Below, in pieces: positions 1-8,623 of a DNA stretch of 64,000 bases (the stretch's first letter is position 1; every line of letters begins with the position of its first letter). The notes beneath the pieces are model-generated. The model was not told where the DNA came from. It ran no database searches and worked only from the letters and a program-made list of their open reading frames with translations. The stretch lies in contig NZ_CP037968.1 of NCBI RefSeq assembly GCF_019633745.1, positions 1,246,789-1,310,788 of the forward strand. Reading direction: 5' to 3'. This stretch comes from Methanofollis formosanus (GTDB lineage: Archaea; Halobacteriota; Methanomicrobia; Methanomicrobiales; Methanofollaceae). The translations under genes were made by a program, and so were the position numbers.

Positions 1-711
1 CACCCCGTGGAAGGCGGCCTCGATCACGCCTTCGCGCGAGCCAAAAGAGATGTCGGGCTTTCGTCCGATGCTTTTCATCACGACCGCCGCCTCGAGCCCG
101 GCGATCCCCACCTGCTGCACGCCGGCCAGGACCCCCCGCACCCCGGCCAGGTCCATCTTCCTGGAACCGCCCCGCTCGATCCGCGGGACCTTGAGGACGT
201 GCACCGTCCCCTCGGCATGGTCGATGAGCCCGGTGAGCCGTGCAACGCCGACGTCCTGCCCGGCCTCGGCGTCGGCGATCACCTCACCCATCGCACTCTG
301 TTCGGTCTTCGAGGCGTAGAGCCAGCCGTCTTTCATGAAGACCCCGACGGCGTCGCCCTTGTGGAGGGGTTCGGCCGCGACCGCCGGCCAGACCCGCACC
401 TTCTGGATCACGTCGCGGGTGACATGGCGGGCATAGTTCTCCAGCACCTCGGCGTTGGCAAGCACCCACTCGATCCCCTCTTTGGTGACCTCGTAGCGGC
501 CCCTGCCGTAGGCCGAGACGAACCCGTCGTCGGCGAGTTCTCGGATGTACTCGGAGACCGCCTGGGGGGTCACTCCCATCTTCTCGGCGACCTCCTGCTG
601 CCGAACCGCCGGTTGGTGCTCGGCGACCTCGACCAGGATCTGGAAACGGGTGATCTCCCGTTTGCTTCGGAGCAGTGCAGCCACCGGGTCTTCACCTGGT
701 GTCTTCGACAT
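1..711 (-). CDS. Winged-helix (MarR-like) transcriptional regulator, C-terminus cut by window edge
   Basis: Reading on the minus strand from ATG at 711, the frame stays open to base 1, so at least 237 residues are present and the C-terminus is missing. Residues about 15-80 form a winged helix: a run like QQEVAEKMGVTPQAVSEYI is a typical helix-turn-helix, followed by the wing GRGRYEVTKEG. The rest, with VRVWPAVAAEPL and FMKDGWLYAS, looks like a sensory domain found with archaeal MarR-type proteins. The start lies inside the end of the upstream regulator gene (20-nt overlap), which suggests translational coupling and one operon. Ligand and targets cannot be read from the sequence. The regulator class is fairly sure; the exact family is not. 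Confidence 0.75.
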   Translation of the reverse strand, partial: MSKTPGEDPVAALLRSKREITRFQILVEVAEHQPAVRQQEVAEKMGVTPQAVSEYIRELADDGFVSAYGRGRYEVTKEGIEWVLANAEVLENYARHVTRDVIQKVRVWPAVAAEPLHKGDAVGVFMKDGWLYASKTEQSAMGEVIADAEAGQDVGVARLTGLIDHAEGTVHVLKVPRIERGGSRKMDLAGVRGVLAGVQQVGIAGLEAAVVMKSIGRKPDISFGSREGVIEAAFHGV

Positions 712-1204
712 ACATCAGCCCCTGCCCCTTGACGTCGAGGTTCGGGATCCGTTTGGTCAGACCCTTGACATAGAGGGGAGATACACTGTACTTCCTGGCG
801 ATGTCGGCGATGGACGTGTTCCCGGCCTCCAACTCGTCCTCGACGTTGGTGACCATCGACCGCAGATTCTCATCCGTCGAGAGCGCCAGGTAGATGAGGT
901 CGGCCAGATCGGTCATCGTACACTGGAAGTTCGCCCTGAACCCGCCATAGGTGGTCCTGAACTCTTTACTCGGCTTCTCGCCCGGTTTGGGCATCCGCCA
1001 CTGTTCCTCGATGAGATTGCCCTTCTTCAGAATTGAGAGACACGGGCCGACGCAGGTACTGTCGCACTCTTCGCAGAGTTCTTGCTCGGTCATCCACTGC
1101 TTGTTTAAAAGTCCATAGATCTCTTTGAATTTCGGATTATTGAATGTCAACAAGAGAGGCACGATCTCAACGGGATCATTCACTATCCTGATATGACCTG
1201 TCAC
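692..1204 (-). CDS. ArsR-like transcriptional regulator
   Basis: A 170-residue protein. Its N-terminal half (FNNPKFKEIYGLLNK, then MTEQELCEE) looks like a winged helix that senses through cysteines: CEECDSTCVGPC carries four Cys in 12 residues, a possible metal or redox site. The C-terminal half has a second helix-turn-helix-like run, SIADIARKYSVSPLYVKGL. It starts with GTG at 1204; an in-frame GTG at 1183 is an alternative because the TATA-like sequence lies very close. It is divergent from hypF and overlaps the following regulator gene by 20 nt. Control of hypF or of its own operon is a natural guess, not shown. Confidence 0.7.
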   Translation of the reverse strand: MTGHIRIVNDPVEIVPLLLTFNNPKFKEIYGLLNKQWMTEQELCEECDSTCVGPCLSILKKGNLIEEQWRMPKPGEKPSKEFRTTYGGFRANFQCTMTDLADLIYLALSTDENLRSMVTNVEDELEAGNTSIADIARKYSVSPLYVKGLTKRIPNLDVKGQGLMYVEDTR

Positions 1205-1209
1205 GCAAA

Positions 1210-1228
1210 ACCCTATTTATATATCGCA
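1210..1228. promoter_or_regulatory. Divergent TATA-box promoter region between regulator and hypF
   Basis: The 56-bp gap between the two genes holds ATTTATATAT. It is TATA-like on both strands and sits about 35 bp before the hypF ATG. On the plus strand a transcript would start near 1245, leaving a short leader with AGGT before the start. On the minus strand it would start at or just inside the regulator gene. Confidence 0.5.
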
Positions 1229-1260
1229 CTGTAACCCAATAAACCTTTGCAGGTCGCGCA

Positions 1261-3477
1261 ATGCAAAACAGAGGTACCATTATCATCCGCGGGATCGTGC
1301 AGGGCGTCGGTTTTCGTCCTTTTGTCTATGCTCTCGCCGAGAAATACACGATATCAGGGTGGGTCAAGAACCTCGGGAGCAGGGTCGAGATCGCCGCTTC
1401 CGGTGCGCGCTTTTCGGAGTTCTGTCAGGCAGTGGCCGGGGGGACGCCTCTCTCGGTCATCGACTCGGTCGAGGTGCTGCCTCTCGACGAAGAGGTCGAA
1501 ACGGGGTTTGTGATCCGGTCGAGCGGGACAGGGGCCCTGGACGGGCTGATCCCGCCCGACGTCGCCGTCTGCGACGAGTGTATCAGGGACATCTTCACGC
1601 CGGGCGGGCGGTACGAGGGCTACTGGGCGACCTCGTGCGTCAACTGCGGGCCGCGGTACAGCATCATCAGGAGCCTCCCGTACGACCGGGAGCGGACGGC
1701 GATGGAGGAGTTCCCGATGTGCGACGCCTGCGAGGCGGAGTACACCGATCCCGGGTGCCGGCGGCATCATGCCCAGACGATCGCGTGCGGGAGGTGCGGA
1801 CCTGGTCTCGCCCTCCTCGGGCCTGACGGCGCCGACCTCGGCGGCGACGATCCGGTCGGCGCCGCCGCGGCGATGCTCGACGCCGGGGCGGTCCTCGCGA
1901 TCCGCGGGGTCGGCGGGTTCCACCTCGCCTGCACCGAGGAGGCGGCCGGGACGCTCAAGGCCAGGTTGGGTCGGCCCGAACAACCGCTGGCGGTGATGAT
2001 GACGGAAGACGTGGTGGACCGGTACGTCGACCCGACGGCGTGGGACCGTGAGGCGCTCACCAGCCGCGTCCGGCCCATCGTCGTGATGAAGAAACGAGAC
2101 GCCGCTGCCAACCCCGGGCTCTCGTCACTCCACACCCTCGGCGTGATGCTCCCGTACACCGGGCTCCACCACCTCCTCTTCGCCCGCCTCGGCCACGACC
2201 TCCTGGTCATGACCAGCGCCAACGTGCCCGGGACGCCGATGATCACCGCAACCGCCGACGCCCTGGCCCGTCTCGGCGGGACGGCCGACGGGTTCCTGGT
2301 CCACGACCGCGAGATCGTGAACCGGTGCGACGACTCGGTGGTGCGGGACGGCCATATCATCAGGCTCTCGCGGGGCATCGCCCCGAAGCGGTTGCGGATC
2401 GATCTCGGCGAGCGGTGCATCCTCGGGGTGGGCCCCGAACTCAACGCCACCACGACGATCTACCGCCACGGCTTCACCGTCACCTCCCCGCATATCGGGA
2501 ACGTGAGAAACCCCCAGACCCTCGCCTACCTGCAGGAGACGGTGGAGAAGATCGGCGGACTCCTCGGGGCGGAGTTCGAGGTGATCGCCCACGACCTCCA
2601 CCCGCGGTTCCTCTCGACGCGCTACGCCCGCACCCTCGCGGAGGAGACCGGCGCCGAACTCGTCGCCGTCCAGCACCACCGCGCCCATATCGCCGCCACG
2701 ACGCGGGAGGAGTGCGTCGGGATCGCCATCGACGGGGTGGGCTACGGCAACGACGGCACCATCTGGGGCGGCGAGATCTTTGCCGGCGCCGTGCCCGACC
2801 TTGAACGGGTGGCCCACCTGGAGACGGTCGGGATGCCGGGCGGCGACCTTGCGACGCGGTTCCCGGAACGGATGCTCTACGGCATCCTCCCCGGCGAGCG
2901 GACTTTTGATCTTCTGGCCGCCCGCGGCTGGGGCGAGACCGAACTCGGGGTGCTGGCCCGCCAGGTCGAGCGGGGGTTCAATGTGGCGCAGACCAGCAGC
3001 ACCGGCCGGGTGCTCGACGCGGCGTCCGCCCTCCTCGGGATCTGCCGGGAGCGGACCTACGACGGGGAACCGGCGATGAAACTGGAGGCCGTGGCGGCGC
3101 AGGGCACGCCCGAAACCTGGAACCTCTCCTTCGGGCGCGACGGGAGTTGCGAGATCCTCGAGACCTCGGCCCTCCTCACGAGAGCCTTCGACGCCTACGA
3201 GGCCGGGACAAAGGTCGCCGACATCGCCGCCTCGGTGCAGTACAACCTCGCCCGCGGGCTTGCCGACCTTGCGGTGAGGACGGCGCACGACCGCGGGATC
3301 CGCAGCGTCGCCCTCTCCGGCGGGGCGGCTTACAACCGGCAGATCAGGGAGACGATCCGCTCCACGGTGGAGGGGGCGGGGCTTGACCTTATGGTCAGCC
3401 GCGAGTATCCGCTCGGCGACGGGTGCATCAGTCTCGGCCAGTGCGTCTGGGCCGGGACGCTTCGTGCTGAGCGGTAG
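1261..3477 (+). CDS. hypF: Carbamoyltransferase HypF, [NiFe]-hydrogenase maturation
   Basis: 738 residues, normal for HypF, which makes the cyanide ligands of the NiFe site from carbamoyl phosphate and passes them to HypE. Domains in order: an acylphosphatase domain (residues about 1-90, with VQGVGFRPFVYALA), paired zinc fingers at about 105-180 (CDEC, CVNC, CDAC, CGRC with the histidine pair HH), a YrdC-like domain (about 195-370), and a Kae1-like carbamoyltransferase domain with HDLHPRF, VQHHRAH, GVGYGNDGTIWGGE and LSGGAAYN. All expected motifs are intact. The gene stands alone, facing away from two regulators and followed by a repeat array. It implies a NiFe hydrogenase in the organism, as expected for a hydrogen-using methanogen. 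Confidence 0.96.
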   Translation: MQNRGTIIIRGIVQGVGFRPFVYALAEKYTISGWVKNLGSRVEIAASGARFSEFCQAVAGGTPLSVIDSVEVLPLDEEVETGFVIRSSGTGALDGLIPPDVAVCDECIRDIFTPGGRYEGYWATSCVNCGPRYSIIRSLPYDRERTAMEEFPMCDACEAEYTDPGCRRHHAQTIACGRCGPGLALLGPDGADLGGDDPVGAAAAMLDAGAVLAIRGVGGFHLACTEEAAGTLKARLGRPEQPLAVMMTEDVVDRYVDPTAWDREALTSRVRPIVVMKKRDAAANPGLSSLHTLGVMLPYTGLHHLLFARLGHDLLVMTSANVPGTPMITATADALARLGGTADGFLVHDREIVNRCDDSVVRDGHIIRLSRGIAPKRLRIDLGERCILGVGPELNATTTIYRHGFTVTSPHIGNVRNPQTLAYLQETVEKIGGLLGAEFEVIAHDLHPRFLSTRYARTLAEETGAELVAVQHHRAHIAATTREECVGIAIDGVGYGNDGTIWGGEIFAGAVPDLERVAHLETVGMPGGDLATRFPERMLYGILPGERTFDLLAARGWGETELGVLARQVERGFNVAQTSSTGRVLDAASALLGICRERTYDGEPAMKLEAVAAQGTPETWNLSFGRDGSCEILETSALLTRAFDAYEAGTKVADIAASVQYNLARGLADLAVRTAHDRGIRSVALSGGAAYNRQIRETIRSTVEGAGLDLMVSREYPLGDGCISLGQCVWAGTLRAER

Positions 3478-3519
3478 GGGGACAAAGGAAAATTCAACTC
3501 TGAAGAGAACCTCAGGGCG

Positions 3520-4345
3520 GCGTGCTCCTGCTGAAAAGAGATCGGCACTCTCTCGTCCAGGTTCTATCTCCGGGGTCATGATATCAGGGCGGCGTGGTGA
3601 TCAGAACGTGCCGCCCCCTCATCTTCGAATCTGTTCTGCCGTCTCGCGAAAAGATAGGACGGGGGACGGCACGAAACGCATGATCCTGCTGAGAGTAGAT
3701 CGGTGCTCTTCTGTGCGGGTTCTATCTCCGGGGTCATGATAACAAGGCGGCGTGGTGATCAAGGACGGGCCGCCCCCCGTCACGACGCCTGTTCTGCCGT
3801 CTCGCGAAAAGATAGGACGGGGGCGGCGAAGAGTGGTGTGCTCCTGCTGAGAGTAGATCAGTGCTCTTCTGTGCGGGTTCTATCTCCGGGGTCATGATAT
3901 CAGGGCGGCGTGGTGATCCGAACGTTCCGCCCCCCGTCACGACGCCTGTTCTGCCGTCTCGCGAAAAGATGGGGCGGGGACGGCGAAGAGTGGCGTGCTC
4001 CTGCTGAAAAGAGATCGGCACTCTCCCGTCCGGGTTCTATCCTCAGGGCCATGAAAACAGGGCGACGTGGTGATCCGAATGTGCCGTCCCCTCATCTTCG
4101 AATCTGTTCTGTCACCTCGCGAGAAGATAGGACGGGGGCGGCGAAGGGTGGCGTGCTCCTGCTGCAAAGAGATCGGCGCTCTCCCGTCCCGGTTCTATCT
4201 CCGGGGTCATGGCACCAGGACAGCATGGTGATCCGAACGTGCCGCCCCCGATCACGGGATCTGTTCTGTCGTCTCCCCCGGGGGAAACCCCCAGGACTCG
4301 AAGCCCTCCGGTCGTCCCCTCACGACGAGGATAGGCGGGGGCGGC
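3520..4345 (+). repeat. Tandem intergenic repeat array 1 (5 units, about 157-bp period)
   Basis: The box TTCTATCTCCGGGGTCATG begins near 3561, 3720, 3878, 4035 and 4192, a period of 156-159 bp. Each unit continues with a GGGCGGC...GCCGCCC inverted repeat, then CTGTTCTGCCGTCTCGCG with AAGATAGGACGGGGGCGGC. The last copy is followed by a degenerate GC-rich hairpin (4270-4340). The array fills the gap between hypF and the M23 gene; open frames in it are shadows. 4346-4518 shows nothing further. The same unit recurs in five other gaps of this window. Confidence 0.9.
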
Positions 4346-4518
4346 GGTTGAACAGGGTCTCCGTCTCTTCATCTGTCCTGAAAAGAGAGAGCAAGCGACG
4401 AGAAATTTTCATCAGGTATGCTTGATGCGTGCACCCCGTTCATGCCCGGTTCTCCACAGCCGGATCGAATCCGCACTCTGGGAGGGGTCGGATATCGGCA
4501 CTCGGCGGAGCGTCACCG

Positions 4519-4533
4519 AATAGTATATATTAG
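4519..4533 (+). promoter_or_regulatory. TATA-box promoter of the M23 lipoprotein gene
   Basis: AGTATATATTAG lies about 30 bp before the ATG at 4558. This spacing puts the predicted transcript start at or within a few bases of the start codon (leaderless or nearly so). Confidence 0.5.
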
Positions 4534-4557
4534 ATCTGTCGTCCAGATGCTGCCATC

Positions 4558-5781
4558 ATGTCGAAGATCCGCCAGGTTTTCATCCTTTTCATCATGACGG
4601 CGGCGATCGTTGCCGCCGGATGTACGCAGTCCACAGCGGAACTGCAGGCATCCGCGATCCCGCCGGTGAATCTGACCGTCCCGTTCTCGCCCATCCCGGT
4701 TCCGAGTTCGGAAGGCGTCAATCTTGCGTACGAACTCGAACTCTCGCCGACCGGAAACGAGACGCCCGTACCGGAAAGGGTCGAGGTCGTCGATCCCGCC
4801 ACGGGAGAGAGCCTCTGGTCTCTTGAGGGGGATATGCTGGCCGCGCTCTACCATCCGGTCGCAGACCCGCCGCCGACCGCGGCGGAACTTGAGAATGGTA
4901 CGGGAAAAGTGCCGGTCCCGAGAGTCTCTCTCTGGTTCAAGGTCAGTCCGGATGCCGTGCCCGACCGGCTCGTCCACAGGCTGACCCTGAACCAGACCGG
5001 GAGCGGGCTGTCGCCGGTTACGCTGGATGGCGGCGAGGTTGCGGTGCGCACGGATCTTCGGCCGGTGGTGATCGGTTCTCCGATGCGTGGCGCCGGATGG
5101 ACGGCAATCGAGAGCACGGCTCCCATGACTCATCATTTCCTTGCTCAGATCACGATGAACGGGGTGACCCGCGTTCCCCAGCGGTACGCACAGGACTGGA
5201 TATACCTGGACCCGGAGACGGGGGAGGCGGTTGTCGGGAACGCGACGCTGGCAAAGAACTACCTGGGATATGGCAGAGAGATCTATTCGGTCGCCAACGG
5301 GACGGTGGTGGATGTCCTGGACGGTCTTCCTGATCTGGAGACCATTTATTCCGCCCCGCCGGCCACCGTCGAAACCGCAGCCGGCAACTATGTCATCGTC
5401 GATATCGGGGACGAGAAATATGCCTGCTATGCCCATATGGCTCCGGGCTCGGTCAGGGTCGAGGAAGGCGACACGGTTGCGGAAGGGCAGGTGCTGGGGC
5501 AGGTGGGCAACAGCGGGAACTCCGATATCCCGCATCTCCACTTCCAGGTCGTGACAGATACGCCTTCGTTCCTGGGGGCCGAGGGGTATCCTCATGTGTA
5601 CCGTTCGTTCGATGTGATCGGCGGGATCAACCAGACGCTTGCAGAACAGAAAACTTCGGAACCTGATTATTCGATGAACCGGTTCTGGTCGGAACTCGGG
5701 GACTTTGTCGTCTTCTCCCCGCAGTCGATGTCCCGGGAGAACGAACTGCCGGAAAATTTCGCGATCGTCCTGCTCCCCTGA
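4558..5781 (+). CDS. M23-family metallopeptidase-like lipoprotein
   Basis: 407 residues. The N-terminus has a hydrophobic segment followed by AAGC at about residues 19-22, a lipobox-like site, so the protein is probably exported and lipid-anchored. The C-terminal half is an M23 (LytM/lysostaphin-like) beta fold: NGTVVDVLDG, GNYVIVDIGD, YAHMAPGSVRVEEGD, GQVGNSGNSDIPHLHF. The HLH pair and the YAH histidine are present. The segment RYAQDW appears to hold the aspartate of the HxxxD metal site, but its usual histidine is not obvious. Methanomicrobiales lack murein, so the substrate is unknown; family members can be inactive or act on other peptides. It stands alone with its own promoter and terminator. 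Confidence 0.85.
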   Translation: MSKIRQVFILFIMTAAIVAAGCTQSTAELQASAIPPVNLTVPFSPIPVPSSEGVNLAYELELSPTGNETPVPERVEVVDPATGESLWSLEGDMLAALYHPVADPPPTAAELENGTGKVPVPRVSLWFKVSPDAVPDRLVHRLTLNQTGSGLSPVTLDGGEVAVRTDLRPVVIGSPMRGAGWTAIESTAPMTHHFLAQITMNGVTRVPQRYAQDWIYLDPETGEAVVGNATLAKNYLGYGREIYSVANGTVVDVLDGLPDLETIYSAPPATVETAAGNYVIVDIGDEKYACYAHMAPGSVRVEEGDTVAEGQVLGQVGNSGNSDIPHLHFQVVTDTPSFLGAEGYPHVYRSFDVIGGINQTLAEQKTSEPDYSMNRFWSELGDFVVFSPQSMSRENELPENFAIVLLP

Positions 5782-5787
5782 TCGCAT

Positions 5788-5808
5788 CCTTTTTTTTGTT
5801 TTTTTCCT
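5788..5808 (+). terminator. T-rich terminator after the M23 gene
   Basis: Two T runs (8 and 7 T separated by G) begin about 8 bp after the stop codon, the usual form of an archaeal intrinsic terminator. Confidence 0.6.
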
Positions 5809-6314
5809 GCGGGATCTGCCGGGGAACTCCGTTGAGTATGGTATCCCGGCGGTGTGGAAGAATTTTGAAGGAGATTTGAGTTTGAGGGAGGTCTCAAGGC
5901 CGGACGCATCATCCTGATGTAGAGGATGTTCCCCGAGTGCAGATCCCCCGGGACTCTCTGGAGGGAGGTGCGCTCTCGTCGCGGGGGTGGTCGGGGAGAT
6001 TGTGAGATGGGTGAAGGGTGGGTGGGATGCTTCCCACCTCCTGATGCGGCGGTGGTGAAAATAGATAGTATTAGATATCACCATCTCTATTGATCGATCA
6101 GTCATGGTCGGGTGAGCGTGGTGGCAGGTGAGAGGACGAGAATGGTGGGGTTCAGGTACAGCGGGAAAATCCCCCACACCCGGGGAATTCAAAATGGTCG
6201 TCCTGATAAAATTGATTTTCAGGGAATTGTTCGCGATGCAAATAAAAAAGGGAAAAAGATCTTCAAAGAATCCCGCATGATGAGTCTAAACCTGAAATAA
6301 AAGGTCTGGTTCAT
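5809..6314. other. Intergenic region without a supported gene
   Basis: About 500 bp. A palindrome TGATCGATCA lies near 6091 and AT-rich TATA-like sequence at 6060-6080. A 62-codon frame at 6112-6300 has no recognisable features. Base composition becomes AT-richer from 6200 on, continuing into the next gene. Confidence 0.5.
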
Positions 6315-7850
6315 TTGAGATCTGAGCACTCCTCTTTTTCCGGGTGCAGGTACCCGGAGATCTTCGAGATTTTGCATCATACCGATTACTTTGGGGAAGA
6401 AGATGGGCCGTGTTCCTGCATCCTGAAAAAATGCGTCTACAGCAGGGAATGGGACTATGAGTACAATGAGTATTACTCCCGGACTCTTTTTGGGATCGAT
6501 GCGGCGCTTGGTATCCTGAAGGGCATTGTGGAGAATCCTGAAGAGAGAAATTTCTCCGAAGAGATAAAACGAAACCTTGCATCGATGAAAGATTCCGAGA
6601 GGGAGAGGATCAAGGGAATCATTGATCACTTCCCCTTGAAAGAGATCTCAAATCATATCTCTCGAATATCCTTGTATACAAAAGAAGGACGCGAGCCCAG
6701 GTATCTTGGATTCGTCGATCTCTCTCCTTTCGGGGTTAGTGAAGTTTATATCAGACCGCCGTTGTGGATGACCTCTCCTCATTATTATCTCCCCTGTGAG
6801 AGGATTTTTTTCCCGGACACCGCCCTGAGGCTCAAAGAAAATAGTGCAGAAATGGTCAGTTGTGTGCCGTTCATCAAAGTCCAGGCCGAGGTGGCGGTAT
6901 GTGCACAGTATGCGGTACGGATGGCACTCATGATCCTGTCTCAGCGACCTCCGACGGTGCCGGAGATCGTCTTCGAAGCGAGCAAGACGGCGCTGAAAGG
7001 TGGTCTGGATCGTCATCAGGAAGACGGGTGGTATGATGATGAGATCAAGCAGGCTATTGAAGACAAGGGATATGGGGTCCATGAACTGGGGCACTGTGAA
7101 TATATCAGGTGCGAAGAATGCGGTGCGGAGTTCAACCTGAACCCCCGCCTCAAGAGTCCGGATCTTGAAAATATTTATGCGTATGTGGAATCCGGCATTC
7201 CTGTGATTTTAGGAATCAAAGATACGAGTTACTTGCCCTGGTGGCCAGATGAAACCGAGGGAGAAGCACATGCAATCGTTGCAATAGGACATACCATTTC
7301 TGATGACAACAGGATCGACGGTCTGATCGTACATGATGAAAGCACCTATCCGTACCAGGTGCTGTATGAAGTCCTTGATAACGGGACTCAGATAGAAGAT
7401 ATGATCGATTCTGCAATTATTCCTGTCCCTCGGGAGGTTGTCGTCGAGTACCCTGTTGCAAAGGGGATATTCAATGAGATCATAGGGCATCTCCAAGAGA
7501 ACGGGATATTGCGTGATATTCTGTACCGGCCTATTCTCGTCGATGCGCATCATGCAAAGAGGATGCTTGGCGAGGAAGGAAAGAGGGCGGGCATAATGGA
7601 TTGCACTATCCCGGTCGATGTGAGAGATGCGTTTTTGTCTGCCTATATGGGTCGGTATGTCTGGCTGTTTGAGTTGCGGTACGATACGGGTGACGAGCAT
7701 TACGAGTATACCGGGGATATTCTGATCGGAACGAAAGATCCGGTATGCATGGGGATGCATGTCCCGGAGGCAGGGATATATGCATATTATGAAGATGAGC
7801 GGGCTGAGGGGTTGACGTTCAACGAGTATTCTGATGATGGTGAGTGGTGA
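6315..7850 (+). CDS. Putative papain-like (C39-type) cysteine peptidase, unknown role
   Basis: 511 residues if the TTG at 6315 is the start; no ATG lies in frame before about residue 90, so the true start is uncertain. The middle of the protein has the order expected of a C39/papain-like thiol peptidase: a glutamine before VCAQY (Q, then Cys near residue 197), EAHAIVAIGH (His near 318) and VHDES (Asp near 333). A CxxC pair (RCEECGAEF) lies between Cys and His. The N-terminal third carries CSCILKKC. No signal peptide is seen, so it acts in the cytosol. It is clearly AT-richer than neighbouring genes, a sign of transfer. I do not recognise the family; the peptidase call rests on motif order alone. 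Confidence 0.5.
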   Translation: MRSEHSSFSGCRYPEIFEILHHTDYFGEEDGPCSCILKKCVYSREWDYEYNEYYSRTLFGIDAALGILKGIVENPEERNFSEEIKRNLASMKDSERERIKGIIDHFPLKEISNHISRISLYTKEGREPRYLGFVDLSPFGVSEVYIRPPLWMTSPHYYLPCERIFFPDTALRLKENSAEMVSCVPFIKVQAEVAVCAQYAVRMALMILSQRPPTVPEIVFEASKTALKGGLDRHQEDGWYDDEIKQAIEDKGYGVHELGHCEYIRCEECGAEFNLNPRLKSPDLENIYAYVESGIPVILGIKDTSYLPWWPDETEGEAHAIVAIGHTISDDNRIDGLIVHDESTYPYQVLYEVLDNGTQIEDMIDSAIIPVPREVVVEYPVAKGIFNEIIGHLQENGILRDILYRPILVDAHHAKRMLGEEGKRAGIMDCTIPVDVRDAFLSAYMGRYVWLFELRYDTGDEHYEYTGDILIGTKDPVCMGMHVPEAGIYAYYEDERAEGLTFNEYSDDGEW

Positions 7851-8043
7851 TCGTGATGGGTTTTTTTCCAGAGATAATATCGGGATCCTGTACCACATCA
7901 TACGATTTCTGGGCTTTGTAGAATCGGGCATGAGCCCCGGGCTCAAGCATACGCGATGAAAATTTTCTGAGCTGCGCTACGGTGTGTGGGCGGGATCCCA
8001 ATCCTCGCGACAGAACCTTTGGAAGATCTGGTTTCATCGCCGC

Positions 8044-8088
8044 CCCCCGGCTATCCTCGTCGTGGGGGTCCGGGGGCAGAGCCCCCGG
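8044..8088 (+). repeat. REP-like GC-rich hairpin, copy 1
   Basis: CGGCTATCCTCGTCGTGG precedes a strong hairpin, CCGGGGGC-AGA-GCCCCCGG. Related copies occur at 8350, 29461, 43381, 61321, 61436 and 62280. Confidence 0.7.
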
Positions 8089-8349
8089 CGCGAGATTGCG
8101 GGAAAGATTTGGCGATTAGGGGCGGTCGATCCATCAGAAGAATTTTCTATCCTCTGCGTATCGGCTTCAACGTGATATGACGAGTTCAAATGCTCATGCA
8201 AACCTGAAGAGAGGATCGTCAGGATCATTTTCATGGTAAATCATCTTGATGGTTCTCTTCGACGGGGGGCTCGCCGCCCCCCGAACTCCCCGCGCGAGCG
8301 ATAGGCGGAGGACTGCAACCCCCCTTTCATGGCCATTGATCCGCCTTCC

Positions 8350-8392
8350 GCCCTAATCTTCATCATGGGGGGTCCGGGGGCGGAGCCCTCGG
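8350..8392 (+). repeat. REP-like GC-rich hairpin, copy 2
   Basis: CCCTAATCTTCATCATGG is followed by GGTCCGGGGGCGGAGCCCTCGG, a less perfect version of the copy at 8044. Confidence 0.65.
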
Positions 8393-8623
8393 TGTGAACA
8401 GGAGGGAAGGCGATGGGTGAAGGTCACAGGGGGGTTGAGGTGATGAAAAGAGGATGTTTTCTACAGAGCCGATTTCTGGTTCTCTCTTCATCGTAAGGAG
8501 GATCGATCATTCATTCCACAGGCAGGAGCATGGTCAAATAAAAATCAGCATATTTATCGTGTGGAAGGGACACGTCGATCATGTTCTGTCTTCAATCGGC
8601 CACCACGAGCAGGAGAATCTTCT

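Larger units (their letters stand above)
7851..8623. other. Intergenic region with REP-like GC hairpins
   Basis: A short T run follows the preceding stop (7860-7867). Two GC-rich repeat copies (8044-8088 and 8350-8392, listed separately) and a GGGGGGCTCGCCGCCCCCC hairpin near 8264 fill much of the gap. CATATTTATCG near 8547 is a TATA-like promoter for the HNH gene. No coding potential is evident in the rest. Confidence 0.5.

Noticed and set aside
4513-6192. 559-codon minus-strand frame opposite the M23 gene
   Set aside because: No recognisable domain, Arg/His-rich, crosses the M23 promoter and terminator.
6112-6300. 62-codon frame before the putative peptidase
   Set aside because: No binding site or recognisable composition; probably chance, though an in-frame extension of the next gene cannot be excluded.
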